Assembly: GCF_003285545.1 (NCBI RefSeq)
Contig: NZ_QLNV01000015.1
Coordinates: 31,977 to 95,976, forward strand
Direction: 5' to 3'
Source of the DNA: Sinomicrobium soli
GTDB lineage: Bacteria; Bacteroidota; Bacteroidia; Flavobacteriales; Flavobacteriaceae
DNA: 64,000 nucleotides
The notes under the pieces are model-generated. The model had not been told where the DNA came from, did not search any database, and saw only the letters and a list, made by a program, of their open reading frames with translations. Both the position numbers and the translations under genes were made by a program. This document shows, one piece after another, positions 44,356 through 53,944 of this stretch; the first letter of the stretch is position 1; each line of letters begins with the position of its first letter.

Positions 44356-46296
44356 ATGAGACATATATTTGTTGACATTCGGAGTATCATTGTCATGTCA
44401 GGGCTTTTTTTTCTGTTTATAAGCTGTGAAGAAAAAAGTGCCGTTCAGGAATTATCATTAAAAGATGGTTTGAATACCATAGCATTATCACTGGATGAAA
44501 ACGGGACACTTTATTACGAGGTAAAGAGAAACGGGGAATCCCTCATTAAAAAGTCTCCGTTGGGACTCGTATGTAATCAGGGTGATTTCACACGGGGGCT
44601 TGCCGTAGACGAAGTTTCTCCTGTACAGGAAAGAAGGGAGAACTACCGGTTAAAAGTGGGCAACAGCATGCAGATAGACCGGGCATTGAAGAGTAAGAGC
44701 GTAAGTTTTAAGAATGATTCCGGGGCCCTGATGACGGTTGACCTGATTGCCGGAGAGGAAGGCGTTGCTTTCCGGTACCGGTTTCCGGAAGCACCGGCGG
44801 ACATACGTATTGTAGAGGAAGAGATCACCGGTTTTCATATCGGAGAAGGGGCGGAAGCCTGGTTGCAGCCGTACAATAAGGCAGGAGATTATACCCCGGC
44901 TTATGAAGACTTTTATCTTAATATGGACTCGGGAGATGCCATGTCCGATCCCAGAAATCCGTCTGTGGGCTGGTGTATGCCTGCACTTTTCAATGTCAAT
45001 AACCAGAGAAACTGGGTGCTTATTGCCGAATCGGGAACCGATGGGTCTTATGTAGGGTGCCATTTGAGCCCGGATTCGGAAGGAGGTATTTATAAAATTG
45101 CCTTTGCAAAAAAGGATGAAAAATATACGCTTCCGATAGATGAAGAAGCAGACGCTGCACCCAGGTCCGATCTTCCCTGGACCATGCCGTGGAGAGTAGT
45201 CATTATCGGGGATAAAGCCGGGGATATATTACTTTCAACCCTGATTACGGACCTGGCGCCGGCATCGAAGATCGAGGACACCTCCTGGATCGGATCAGGG
45301 AAAGCCTCCTGGTCATGGTGGTCCCATCCCGATGACCATTCTCCTGAAATATATGACGGGTTTACTGATCTCGCTGTCGATTTTGATTGGGAATATACCT
45401 TGTTCGACGCCGGGTGGGAAGAGGCAAACAAGGAGGGAGACATCATAAAAAAGGCATTGTCCAAAGGAATTAAACCTATGGTTTGGGGCTATTCGGCAAA
45501 TTATTTCAACCCGGAAGAACGAAAAAAGCGTTTTAAAGAGTTGGCAGCAATGGGAATTAAAGGCGTTAAAATCGACTTCTGGTGTTCCGACCGGCAGGAA
45601 ACCATGAATGCTCTGCAAGGGGTGTTTGAAGATGCGGCAAACGAGCACCTGATGGTCAACCTTCACGGAGCGACAGTGCCGAGAGGCTGGCACAGGACCT
45701 GGCCTAATTTTATGACCGCGGAAGCGATTCTGGGAACGGAGAGTTATTTTTATGAGCAAAGATTTCCGGAAAGGGCCGCAGAACAGAATACCGTATTGCC
45801 GTTTACGAGAAATGTTGCCGGGCCTGCGGATTATACACCGGTGGCCCTTACCATGAGAAAATTTCCCCGTTTAACTACGGCAGCACATGAACTGGCTACT
45901 TCAATGATATATACTTCCGGGATCATCCATTTTGCCGATTCCCGGGAAATATTCGGATCTTTTCCGGAAGAGGTTAAAAATCTGCTGAAAGAGATGCCTG
46001 CTACCTGGGATAAAACCGAATGCATTGTCGGGGAGCCGGGGAAGGGCATTGTACTTTCACGGCAGAAAGATTCGCTGTCCTATATCATAGGGATTAACGG
46101 TACCGCTGAAGAGCATTCCGTAAAAATAGATCTCAGCAAATACAGCGGGGAGTTTTCAGCATTCAGGCTCATTGCTGAGGGAGAGGACCCCTTGATGGAA
46201 TTCGACAGTAATACCTATCCTGTAGACACGGAGTGGACGTATACCATGGCTCCCCGGGGAGGGTTTATCATTCAGTTTGTGAATGACACGAACTGA
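44356..46296 (+). CDS. GH97 glycoside hydrolase (probable retaining alpha-galactosidase)
   Basis: 646 residues, lipoprotein (LFISC lipobox). The GH97 N-terminal beta domain is followed by the barrel (TSWIGSGKASWSWWSHPDDH; YTLFDAGWEE; MGIKGVKIDFWCSDRQETM) and a C-terminal all-beta domain. GH97 contains inverting alpha-glucosidases (SusB, Glu base) and retaining alpha-galactosidases that use an Asp in the KIDF position; here that Asp is present (Asp407), so a retaining alpha-galactosidase is the better guess. Surface or periplasmic lipoprotein. Confidence 0.9.
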   Translation: MRHIFVDIRSIIVMSGLFFLFISCEEKSAVQELSLKDGLNTIALSLDENGTLYYEVKRNGESLIKKSPLGLVCNQGDFTRGLAVDEVSPVQERRENYRLKVGNSMQIDRALKSKSVSFKNDSGALMTVDLIAGEEGVAFRYRFPEAPADIRIVEEEITGFHIGEGAEAWLQPYNKAGDYTPAYEDFYLNMDSGDAMSDPRNPSVGWCMPALFNVNNQRNWVLIAESGTDGSYVGCHLSPDSEGGIYKIAFAKKDEKYTLPIDEEADAAPRSDLPWTMPWRVVIIGDKAGDILLSTLITDLAPASKIEDTSWIGSGKASWSWWSHPDDHSPEIYDGFTDLAVDFDWEYTLFDAGWEEANKEGDIIKKALSKGIKPMVWGYSANYFNPEERKKRFKELAAMGIKGVKIDFWCSDRQETMNALQGVFEDAANEHLMVNLHGATVPRGWHRTWPNFMTAEAILGTESYFYEQRFPERAAEQNTVLPFTRNVAGPADYTPVALTMRKFPRLTTAAHELATSMIYTSGIIHFADSREIFGSFPEEVKNLLKEMPATWDKTECIVGEPGKGIVLSRQKDSLSYIIGINGTAEEHSVKIDLSKYSGEFSAFRLIAEGEDPLMEFDSNTYPVDTEWTYTMAPRGGFIIQFVNDTN

Positions 46297-46327
46297 AAAA
46301 CAGTTCTTCTGTATTAAAAACCAGCCA

Positions 46328-49300
46328 ATGAGAACCGGAATTACTTTAAACAGAACCTTACAGGGCCTTGCTTCACTATTGTTTACTTTTATAGTCTGTG
46401 TGCATGGGTCGGGCAGGAGTTATGCCAGCGAATATGCTGCAGCGGTATACGAAGCCGAAGACGGGGCATTGTTTGACGGGGCCACCATACAGGACTGCGA
46501 TTCCTGTTCGGGAGGAAAACAGGTAGGTGACCTGGGGGGAAACAACCAAAGTTATTTTACCTATGATGTGGAAGTGGCCGAAGATGGGGTATATATGTTG
46601 CGGTTGGCCTTTTCTTCAGGAGACCCCCGTTCCATTTTCATCTCTGCAAACGGCGACAGCCCTAAAGAGGTGGTTTGTGAAAGCGGTGGCTGGACGACGG
46701 TTGCGGAAACTGCCCTGGAGATAGAACTCCATAGCGGGATAAACACCATAAAGTTTTTCAACGACACCGGTTACGGGCCCAATATAGATAAGTTTTCCCT
46801 GGAGCTGATCCCGGCGGATCCCGGCGATTGTGAAAACTGCAGCACCTATGATTACGGAACTGATGGCCGGATTGTCTATAACGAGGCCCGGGGGACATTT
46901 GATGTTTACAGGCAGGAAACATTAATCATTCAGAGGGCTTATTCGGAAGCGTCGAATTTTGATGCCGTGATCTCCTCCAGGGATTATAGCGGCCGGACGA
47001 TAAGTCAAAGCAGCTTTTCCGATGATGCCGGGGCAGGGCAAAAAATTGTCGTGACCCTGACCGGTGAAGACCTGCCCGAGATGAGACAGGTATTTTATAC
47101 CTATCCCGATAAGCCGTTTTTTTTAATGGAAGTATTCCTGGAAGATACGGAAATACTGGAAAGTAATTATATGGCCCCGTTGATCTCTTCTGCGGTCACT
47201 ATAGACGCTGCCGGAGATAACCGGGTGCTGGATATCCCTTTTGACAATGATGCATGGGTCAGGTATAATGCGATACCTACCGCAGGTGGTATAAGTAATA
47301 CAAGTGCTGAGGTTACCGCTTTTTATGAAAACAATAGCCGTAATGGATTGGTCACGGGATCGGTAGAACAGACGGTGTGGAAAACGGGTATTGAAAGCCG
47401 GGGATCGGGAAGCTCTTTGGATTATCTTCGTATCTGGGGAGGATATGCTTCTTCTTCGGGAACAAGAGATAAGGTGCCGCACGGAAAGATCGGTGGAAAC
47501 CTGTTGAAATCGCCAAGGATATTTGCCGGTTTTTTTGAGGACTGGAGAGAGGGAATGGAAACCTATGGTCGGGTCAGTAAGGCGGTGAATGGAAGATATG
47601 TCGACGACTGGGGCGGATCAGCTCCTTTCGGGTGGAACAGCTGGGGAAGCATACAGTCGGACATTTCACTGGATAAAGCTAAAGCTGTAGTTGATTTTTT
47701 TGACGGGGAGATTCCGGTATTCCGCAGTGATGATACAGCGTATATCGACCTGGACTCTTACTGGGATAACCTGGTGAACGGAGGCCTTGAGGGAGATTTC
47801 TCCAGGTTGGCTGAATTTGTGGATTATTGTAAGAGCCATGATCTGGCCCCGGGCATTTACTGGGCCCCTTTTGTGGACTGGGGAAAATATGAGCGAAGGG
47901 TAGAGGGCAGTGGTTATAATTACTCATCCACCTGGACCAAAGTAGGAGACGGGTACCATGATCTGGATGATGCCAGGGCGATGGACCCGACACATCCCGG
48001 TACGAGAGACAGGATAGACCTGGTCATCGATAAGTTCAGGCAGGCCGGTTTTGAAATGATCAAGATCGATTTTATAGGCCATGCCGCAGCCGAAGCAACA
48101 TCTTTTTATGATCCGGATGTAACTACGGGAATGCAGGCATTTAAATCGGGAATGGAGTACCTGTTAGACCGGATAGGGAACGATATGCTGGTGTATGCAG
48201 CGATCTCCCCCAACCTGGCTACAGGCCGTTATGTACATATGAGAAGAATAGCCTGCGATGCTTATGCGGATATTAATGCTACGGAATATACATTGAACAG
48301 CACCACTTATGGCTGGTGGCAGTCGGAGATCTATGATTATATCGATGCAGATCATATTGTCTTCGGCAATTCGTCCATAGGTGAAAACCGGGCCAGACTG
48401 GCATCGGGCATTGTTAACGGGAGCATCATTCTCGGCGATGATTATTCGACCTCCGGGCAATGGACAGAACGCTCCAGGGAATTATTACAGAACGGACGTA
48501 TTCTGGATCTCGCCAGGGAGGGAAGTGTTTTTGTCCCTGTAGAGGGCAATACCGGGCAAACGGCAAGTGAATTATTCATCCACCGGTCTGAGGGGAAGTA
48601 TTACCTGGTCGTTTTTAATTACGGGGACGAGAAAACATTTAATGTCAACCTGGGCAGATTGGGGATAAATACGGGGAGTTATTGTATTACGGAATTGTTT
48701 TCGGGAAACCGGTTCTCATTAAACGGCAATGAGTTTAGTGCCTCATTGGGTGCGAAAGATGCTGCTGTTTACGAATTCAATGCGGGGGAAAATTCATGTG
48801 TGTTTTCATTACCTGATAATTACAGGATACGCTCTACGGATGTGAGTTGCCACGGAAAGGCTGATGGTAAAATAGCCGTGGAATTCAAGGACCCGGGATA
48901 TGTCTATACGGTCCATATTTCAGATCGGGACCCTGTCGCACTTCCTGCCAATACGGAATATTATGATATACAGGGGCTGGATGCCGGGATCTATGAAATA
49001 TGTTTTACCATCGACGGGGCCGAAGATTACCGGCAGTGCTTTGAGATCACTGTAGACCAGCCGGGTGTGATCAGTGCCGTTACAAAATACGATAAGAGAA
49101 CGGAGAGGGTCCGCCTCAGCCTGCAGGGGGCGGAAAGATATTATGTCAGTTTAAATGGCCGGGAAGTGTTTTACACCCCGGGAGAGTATGAATTGCCATT
49201 GGAAAAAGGATTAAACGAGTTGAGCGTGAAGGGAGACCTGGAATGCCAGGGGACCTACACTGAAAAAATTTATGTGTCACAGGGGGTCGAGGTATATCCG

Positions 49301-49519
49301 AACCCGGTGGATAGCATGGTTTATATCACTATTCCTGCTGCGGATAAAACAGTGACGGCAGATGTTTTTGACCTGCAGGGAAGACCGGTCAAAAGCTTTG
49401 AAGCAGAAGTGAACGATTCGACGATAGGAATTGATATGGGCAACCTGAGGGCCGGAACTTACCTGATCCGCATATCCGGCGGTACATTTGGTGAAACCGT
49501 AAAAGTCATGAAAAAATGA
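46328..49519 (+). CDS. T9SS-secreted clan GH-D-like glycosidase with CBM6/35-type module
   Basis: About 1063 residues from the ATG at 46328. Signal peptide; residues ~35-170 resemble a CBM6/35 (YEAEDGALFDGATIQDC, IKFFNDTGYGPNIDKFSLEL). A catalytic region (~185-820) carries GH27/GH36-like signatures: PFGWNSWGSIQSD, RSDDTAYIDLD and a candidate nucleophile Asp581 in MIKIDFIGHAAAE. A beta-sandwich follows with an SprB-like opening (STDVSCHGKADGKIAV). A C-terminal type A sorting domain (VYPNPVDSMVYI ... LRAGTYLIRISGG) directs it through the type IX secretion system to the surface or medium. Exact family unassigned; alpha-galactosidase-like activity is the best inference. Confidence 0.82.
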   Translation: MRTGITLNRTLQGLASLLFTFIVCVHGSGRSYASEYAAAVYEAEDGALFDGATIQDCDSCSGGKQVGDLGGNNQSYFTYDVEVAEDGVYMLRLAFSSGDPRSIFISANGDSPKEVVCESGGWTTVAETALEIELHSGINTIKFFNDTGYGPNIDKFSLELIPADPGDCENCSTYDYGTDGRIVYNEARGTFDVYRQETLIIQRAYSEASNFDAVISSRDYSGRTISQSSFSDDAGAGQKIVVTLTGEDLPEMRQVFYTYPDKPFFLMEVFLEDTEILESNYMAPLISSAVTIDAAGDNRVLDIPFDNDAWVRYNAIPTAGGISNTSAEVTAFYENNSRNGLVTGSVEQTVWKTGIESRGSGSSLDYLRIWGGYASSSGTRDKVPHGKIGGNLLKSPRIFAGFFEDWREGMETYGRVSKAVNGRYVDDWGGSAPFGWNSWGSIQSDISLDKAKAVVDFFDGEIPVFRSDDTAYIDLDSYWDNLVNGGLEGDFSRLAEFVDYCKSHDLAPGIYWAPFVDWGKYERRVEGSGYNYSSTWTKVGDGYHDLDDARAMDPTHPGTRDRIDLVIDKFRQAGFEMIKIDFIGHAAAEATSFYDPDVTTGMQAFKSGMEYLLDRIGNDMLVYAAISPNLATGRYVHMRRIACDAYADINATEYTLNSTTYGWWQSEIYDYIDADHIVFGNSSIGENRARLASGIVNGSIILGDDYSTSGQWTERSRELLQNGRILDLAREGSVFVPVEGNTGQTASELFIHRSEGKYYLVVFNYGDEKTFNVNLGRLGINTGSYCITELFSGNRFSLNGNEFSASLGAKDAAVYEFNAGENSCVFSLPDNYRIRSTDVSCHGKADGKIAVEFKDPGYVYTVHISDRDPVALPANTEYYDIQGLDAGIYEICFTIDGAEDYRQCFEITVDQPGVISAVTKYDKRTERVRLSLQGAERYYVSLNGREVFYTPGEYELPLEKGLNELSVKGDLECQGTYTEKIYVSQGVEVYPNPVDSMVYITIPAADKTVTADVFDLQGRPVKSFEAEVNDSTIGIDMGNLRAGTYLIRISGGTFGETVKVMKK

Positions 49520-50220
49520 AAAATATTCTCAATTCCGTATGGGCCCTTTTTATACTTGTTATTGTGGCAGGAGGCTGCAATAGCGACGACGATGCACCTG
49601 TCATTCCCGGTGATGTCGGGTTGGTCTTCCCGTTAAAGGACCAGCCTTGTGAACAGGGTATAAATTCCGCAGGAGACAGGAGCAGGATATTCTTTGAGTG
49701 GACACCGGCGGAAAATGCACAGCGCTATGACCTGGTGGTCAACGACCTTGAAACCGGCGAGAATTTTATTACCTATACGGAGATATACGATACGAAAAAG
49801 GAACTGGAATTAGTCCATAACCGTGCGTATTCCTGGTATGTGATATCGAGAAATATCGATAGTGAGGAGACCGGGATGAGCCCTGAATGGAATTTTTTCT
49901 TTGTAGGTGAGCCAAAAGATAATTACGCCCCTTTTCCTGCCAGACTACTTTCCCCCGGTTACGGGAGTACAATCCGGTCTTCAGACGGGATGGTTAACCT
50001 GGAATGGGAAACATCCGACCCCGATGGGGATCAGTTGTCTTATACCCTGTACCTGGATGAGGTGGATGGTATGCAGCAGCCGGATGATGGTTTTACGGCA
50101 ATTGAAAATACTGCTATTTCGCTCGAACTGGATGGTGGCAGGACGTATTACTGGAGAATCAAAGCTTCGGATGGGGCCAATAGCAGCTATTCGCCCGTAT
50201 ATACCTTTAGCGTTGAATAA
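49516..50220 (+). CDS. Lipoprotein with two Ig/FN3-like domains, putative surface glycan-binding protein
   Basis: 234 residues. Lipobox VAGGC followed by an acidic SDDDAP stretch of the kind used for surface export in Bacteroidota. Two repeats of an Ig/FN3-like fold: RIFFEWTPAENAQRYDLVV...YSWYV and VNLEWETSDPDGDQLSYTLY...RTYYWRIKASDG. No catalytic motif. The ATG overlaps the stop of the preceding gene (ATGA). The place in the operon after susCD and two glycosidases is that of SusE/F-like glycan-binding lipoproteins; binding is inferred. Confidence 0.7.
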   Translation: MKNILNSVWALFILVIVAGGCNSDDDAPVIPGDVGLVFPLKDQPCEQGINSAGDRSRIFFEWTPAENAQRYDLVVNDLETGENFITYTEIYDTKKELELVHNRAYSWYVISRNIDSEETGMSPEWNFFFVGEPKDNYAPFPARLLSPGYGSTIRSSDGMVNLEWETSDPDGDQLSYTLYLDEVDGMQQPDDGFTAIENTAISLELDGGRTYYWRIKASDGANSSYSPVYTFSVE

Positions 50221-50231
50221 GAACGAAAGAT

Positions 50232-52601
50232 ATGATACCGGTATTTGTTAAAAGACAATGTTTGATTTTTATGATGTGCCTGGCCGCTTTCGGGATTCAG
50301 GAGGCGGAATGCCAGGAGAACGGCAATACCATCTGGTACGATCGGCCGGCCGGAATATGGGAGGAAACCCTGCCGCTGGGAAACGGCCGTTTGGGCATGA
50401 CACCGGATAGCGGCATTCAGACCGATAAAATCGTATTAAACGATATCACATTGTGGTCGGGGCAACCGCAGGATGCCGATAAAACCGATGCTCATGCCTA
50501 TTTACCGCAGATAAGAACACTCCTGAAAGAAGGAAAGAACAAAGAGGCAGAAGCTATTATTAATACTCATTTTGTGGCCAAGGGTGCAGGTTCCGGTAAC
50601 GGGAATGGTGCCGATGTGCCTTTTGGATGTTATCAGACCCTGGGCAACCTTTATCTCGGTTTCGAACATGAAGGCGAAAAAGAAATGGCTGTTTCGGATT
50701 ATGTGAGGGCATTGGACCTCAATACGGCCGTCGCCTCCTGTAGTTATAAAATGAATGATATCACCTATAAACGCGAGTACTTTACCAGTTTTGACGATGA
50801 TCTTGCCATTATAAGGCTGTCGGCGGATAAGGGCGGAATGATCAGCCTGAAGATCGGAATGGACAGGGAAGAACGGTTTGCAACCTATACCCGTGACAGC
50901 AGCCTGGTGATGAGGGGACAACTGAACAACGGTACGAATGGTAAGGGAATGCGCTACCTGGTGAAACTGAAGCCCCTGTTACAGGGAGGAAGCCTTTATG
51001 CGGAGAATAATGAGCTTCTCATAAAAAATGCAGACCAGGTGATTCTCTTTATCTCGGCTGCTACCGATTATAAAACGGACGATTACGAAGCCGGAATAGA
51101 CAGGGAGCTGGAAAATGCCCGGAAAAAAACGTATGCATTACAAAAGAAAAACCATATAGCTTCGTATGCGAAATACTTTGACAGGGTTAATTTACGCCTG
51201 GGGTCTTCATCACGAAGTGACCTTCCCACAGACCGTCGTCTGGAAAAATTTCTGAAAGACAAGGATGATGACGATGCCCTGGCCTCGCTGTTTTTTCAGT
51301 TTGGCCGTTACCTGAGTATTTCCAGTACGCGCCCCGGCCTGTTACCGCCTAACTTACAGGGGCTTTGGGCGAAAAATGTACAGACGCCGTGGAATGGCGA
51401 TTATCACCTGGATGTAAATGTACAGATGAATCATTGGCCGCTGGAAACGGTTAACCTTTCAGAACTTAGCCTGCCGCTGAAAGACCTGGTAGCAGGTATG
51501 GTAGCATCCGGGGAGAAAACAGCCAGGGCCTATTATAATTCGGACGGCTGGGTAGCTCATGTTATTACCAATATCTGGGGGTATACGGCTCCGGGAGAGC
51601 AGGCTTCCTGGGGAATATCAAATGCGGGTTCCGGATGGTTGTGCAATAATTTATGGCAGCATTACTTATACACCGGGGATGAGAATTATCTCCGGGAAAT
51701 ATATCCCATACTTAAGGGAGTTGCACAGTTTTACCTGGACATGCTCATAGAAGATCCGCAGACAGGCTGGTGGGTGACGGCCCCTTCGGTATCTCCGGAG
51801 AATTCGTTTTATCTTCCGGACGGAGAACAAACCAATATCTGTATGGGCCCGACTATCGATAACCAGATCGTGAGGGAGCTTTTTACGAATATACTCGTAG
51901 CGTCTGAAGTCCTGGACACCGATGCGGATTTTTCTGCCGAGTTGAGCGAAAAACTGGAGGAAATTCCTCCTGTAGCCGTGATTGCCGGAGACGGGCGAAT
52001 CATGGAATGGTTGCGGCCCTACAGGGAAGTAGACGTACATCACAGGCATATTTCACATCTTTACGGACTCTATCCGGGGAGCCTTATCACTCCCGAACAT
52101 ACGCCTGAGCTGGCTGAGGCAGCCAGGAAAACACTGGAGGCGCGCGGAGATGACGGGCCGAGCTGGACCATTGCCTATAAAATGCTGTTCCGGGCCCGTT
52201 TAAAGGATGGCAACCGGGCATTTGAGCTGTTGTCCAATATTTTAAGGCCCACTACAGATACCGGTATCAATTATGGTGACGGGGGAGGAGTGTACCCGAA
52301 TTTGTTGTCTGCCGGCCCGCCCTTCCAGATCGACGGTAATTTCGGGGCCACGGCAGGAATTGCCGAAATGCTGCTGCAAAGTCATTCGGGTATTATAGAA
52401 TTGCTGCCCGCCCTGCCCGCCCGATGGGCAGAGTCCGGATGGTATACAGGCCTGAAAGCCCAGGGCGGGTATACCGTGGACGTAAGCTGGAGTAATGGAG
52501 AAGTGACCGGGTTTAAAGTTTATTCCGGCTCGGTAGAATCAATTGCCGTAAAAGTGAACGGAACCATCCGGACCATTAAGACCATTAAGAGAAGATCGTG
52601 A
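50232..52601 (+). CDS. GH95 alpha-L-fucosidase / alpha-L-galactosidase
   Basis: 789 residues with an N-terminal signal peptide. The GH95 N-terminal beta domain starts IWYDRPAGIWEETLPLGNGR. In the alpha/alpha barrel: LDVNVQMNHWPLETVNLSEL (the Asn pair that activates water), the general acid Glu in RIMEWLRPYREVDVHHRHIS and PPFQIDGNFGATAGIAEMLL near the C-terminus. Inverting exo-enzyme; most members cleave alpha-1,2-L-fucose, but some act on alpha-L-galactose, and sequence reading does not decide between them. Located in the locus after the glycan-binding lipoprotein gene; probably periplasmic. Confidence 0.92.
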   Translation: MIPVFVKRQCLIFMMCLAAFGIQEAECQENGNTIWYDRPAGIWEETLPLGNGRLGMTPDSGIQTDKIVLNDITLWSGQPQDADKTDAHAYLPQIRTLLKEGKNKEAEAIINTHFVAKGAGSGNGNGADVPFGCYQTLGNLYLGFEHEGEKEMAVSDYVRALDLNTAVASCSYKMNDITYKREYFTSFDDDLAIIRLSADKGGMISLKIGMDREERFATYTRDSSLVMRGQLNNGTNGKGMRYLVKLKPLLQGGSLYAENNELLIKNADQVILFISAATDYKTDDYEAGIDRELENARKKTYALQKKNHIASYAKYFDRVNLRLGSSSRSDLPTDRRLEKFLKDKDDDDALASLFFQFGRYLSISSTRPGLLPPNLQGLWAKNVQTPWNGDYHLDVNVQMNHWPLETVNLSELSLPLKDLVAGMVASGEKTARAYYNSDGWVAHVITNIWGYTAPGEQASWGISNAGSGWLCNNLWQHYLYTGDENYLREIYPILKGVAQFYLDMLIEDPQTGWWVTAPSVSPENSFYLPDGEQTNICMGPTIDNQIVRELFTNILVASEVLDTDADFSAELSEKLEEIPPVAVIAGDGRIMEWLRPYREVDVHHRHISHLYGLYPGSLITPEHTPELAEAARKTLEARGDDGPSWTIAYKMLFRARLKDGNRAFELLSNILRPTTDTGINYGDGGGVYPNLLSAGPPFQIDGNFGATAGIAEMLLQSHSGIIELLPALPARWAESGWYTGLKAQGGYTVDVSWSNGEVTGFKVYSGSVESIAVKVNGTIRTIKTIKRRS

Positions 52602-52635
52602 AAATCATCCGTTTTAAGGAATATTTAAACCGCAC

Positions 52636-53676
52636 ATGGGAATGATCAATACCTGGAAGCAGACCTTTTGGGGTATACACCAAAATAAACCGGTATTCCT
52701 TTTTAAATATGAGAATACAGACGGATCTTACGCAGAGGTCACTAATTACGGGGCAGCTATAAAATCTGTTGTCGTTCCCGATAATGCGGGGGTATTCCGG
52801 AATGTGGTATTGGATTTCCCTGCTTTGAGCGGGTATCAGAATGACAGGTGTTACCTGGGGGCTACGGTGGGAAGGTTTGCAAATCGTATTGCGAATGCTT
52901 CGTATGTACACGAAGGCTATAGGGTTTGTCTGGAAAGCAATGACGGACCTCATCAAAATCACGGAGGCTGTAACGGTTTTAATGCGCAGGTTTTTGATTT
53001 TGAGATAAACGGGGAGTTACTCATTCTTTATTTGAGGTCACCTTCCGGGGCGGGAGGGTTTCCCGGAGATGTTTTTTTGGAAGTGCATTATACCTGGAGC
53101 CGTAAACGGGAATTAGGTATAAAGTATATAGCCCGAACCACGGTAACAACCCCGTTGAACATAACTAATCACAGCTATTTTAATTTGTCCGGAGCCCGGT
53201 CCGAAATCTGGAACCATAAACTAAGGGTTGCTTCCCACAGGGTACTGGAAACCTCCCCGGATTACATCCCTACCGGAAAGATCATCTCTTCGGAAGAGGT
53301 TTATCCGCACAACGGCCTGAGTTTGGGAGAAAACCTGATACATTCGGATACGGCCAGGGGGCTTAATGATTTTTTTATTCTCGACCCGGTACGGACGGAG
53401 TGTGGTAAAAGCAGCCCGGCCTGTTTTTTACATGATCCGGAGACCGGCAGAACACTTGAGGTTTTTACAACATACCCCGGCTTGCAGATCTATACGGGAG
53501 ATTTTCTGAACTCCCGGATAAGTGATGATGAATGTTATGGCCCTTATGAAGGAATCTGCCTGGAATGTCAGTTTTATCCCGATAGTCCCAATCACAAACA
53601 TTTTCCCGGGACCTTCCTGGAACCGTCCGAAACTTATGAGGAAACCATCGCGTATTGTTTCGGATTATCCCGTTAA
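52636..53676 (+). CDS. Aldose 1-epimerase (galactose mutarotase)
   Basis: 346 residues without a signal peptide, so cytoplasmic. Interconverts alpha and beta anomers of galactose/glucose before phosphorylation. Family signatures: NYGAAIKSVVVPD near the N-terminus, YLGATVGRFANRIANA, the catalytic His in PHQNHGG, TPLNITNHSYFNLSG (second His) and the catalytic Glu in the C-terminal GICLECQFYPDSPNH. It supports galactose as the main product of this locus. Confidence 0.93.
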   Translation: MGMINTWKQTFWGIHQNKPVFLFKYENTDGSYAEVTNYGAAIKSVVVPDNAGVFRNVVLDFPALSGYQNDRCYLGATVGRFANRIANASYVHEGYRVCLESNDGPHQNHGGCNGFNAQVFDFEINGELLILYLRSPSGAGGFPGDVFLEVHYTWSRKRELGIKYIARTTVTTPLNITNHSYFNLSGARSEIWNHKLRVASHRVLETSPDYIPTGKIISSEEVYPHNGLSLGENLIHSDTARGLNDFFILDPVRTECGKSSPACFLHDPETGRTLEVFTTYPGLQIYTGDFLNSRISDDECYGPYEGICLECQFYPDSPNHKHFPGTFLEPSETYEETIAYCFGLSR

Positions 53677-53944
53677 GGCACTTTTCTTTTCATACATTCC
53701 CGATATTCCGTACTATACCCGGCTGTTTTTCCGTTTTGACGGAGGACTGGTGTGAACGGGCAAAGTATTGTGATTTTTTTGATATTTTGCATATAGTGGT
53801 TTTATTTATAGTAAATTACAGTCCTGAATTCTGCTGTTCGCGGCAGATGGCGCCGTACGCGGGAGGTGCTTGCCGGAAAAGGAGATCGGCAAAAGCGGGA
53901 ATAAAATATAAATGATTTCTTCTAATAAAGGAAAAATATCAGGA

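Noticed and set aside
42987..44396. 469-codon open frame on the minus strand
   Set aside because: Antisense to the SusD gene; composition is that of a shadow frame.
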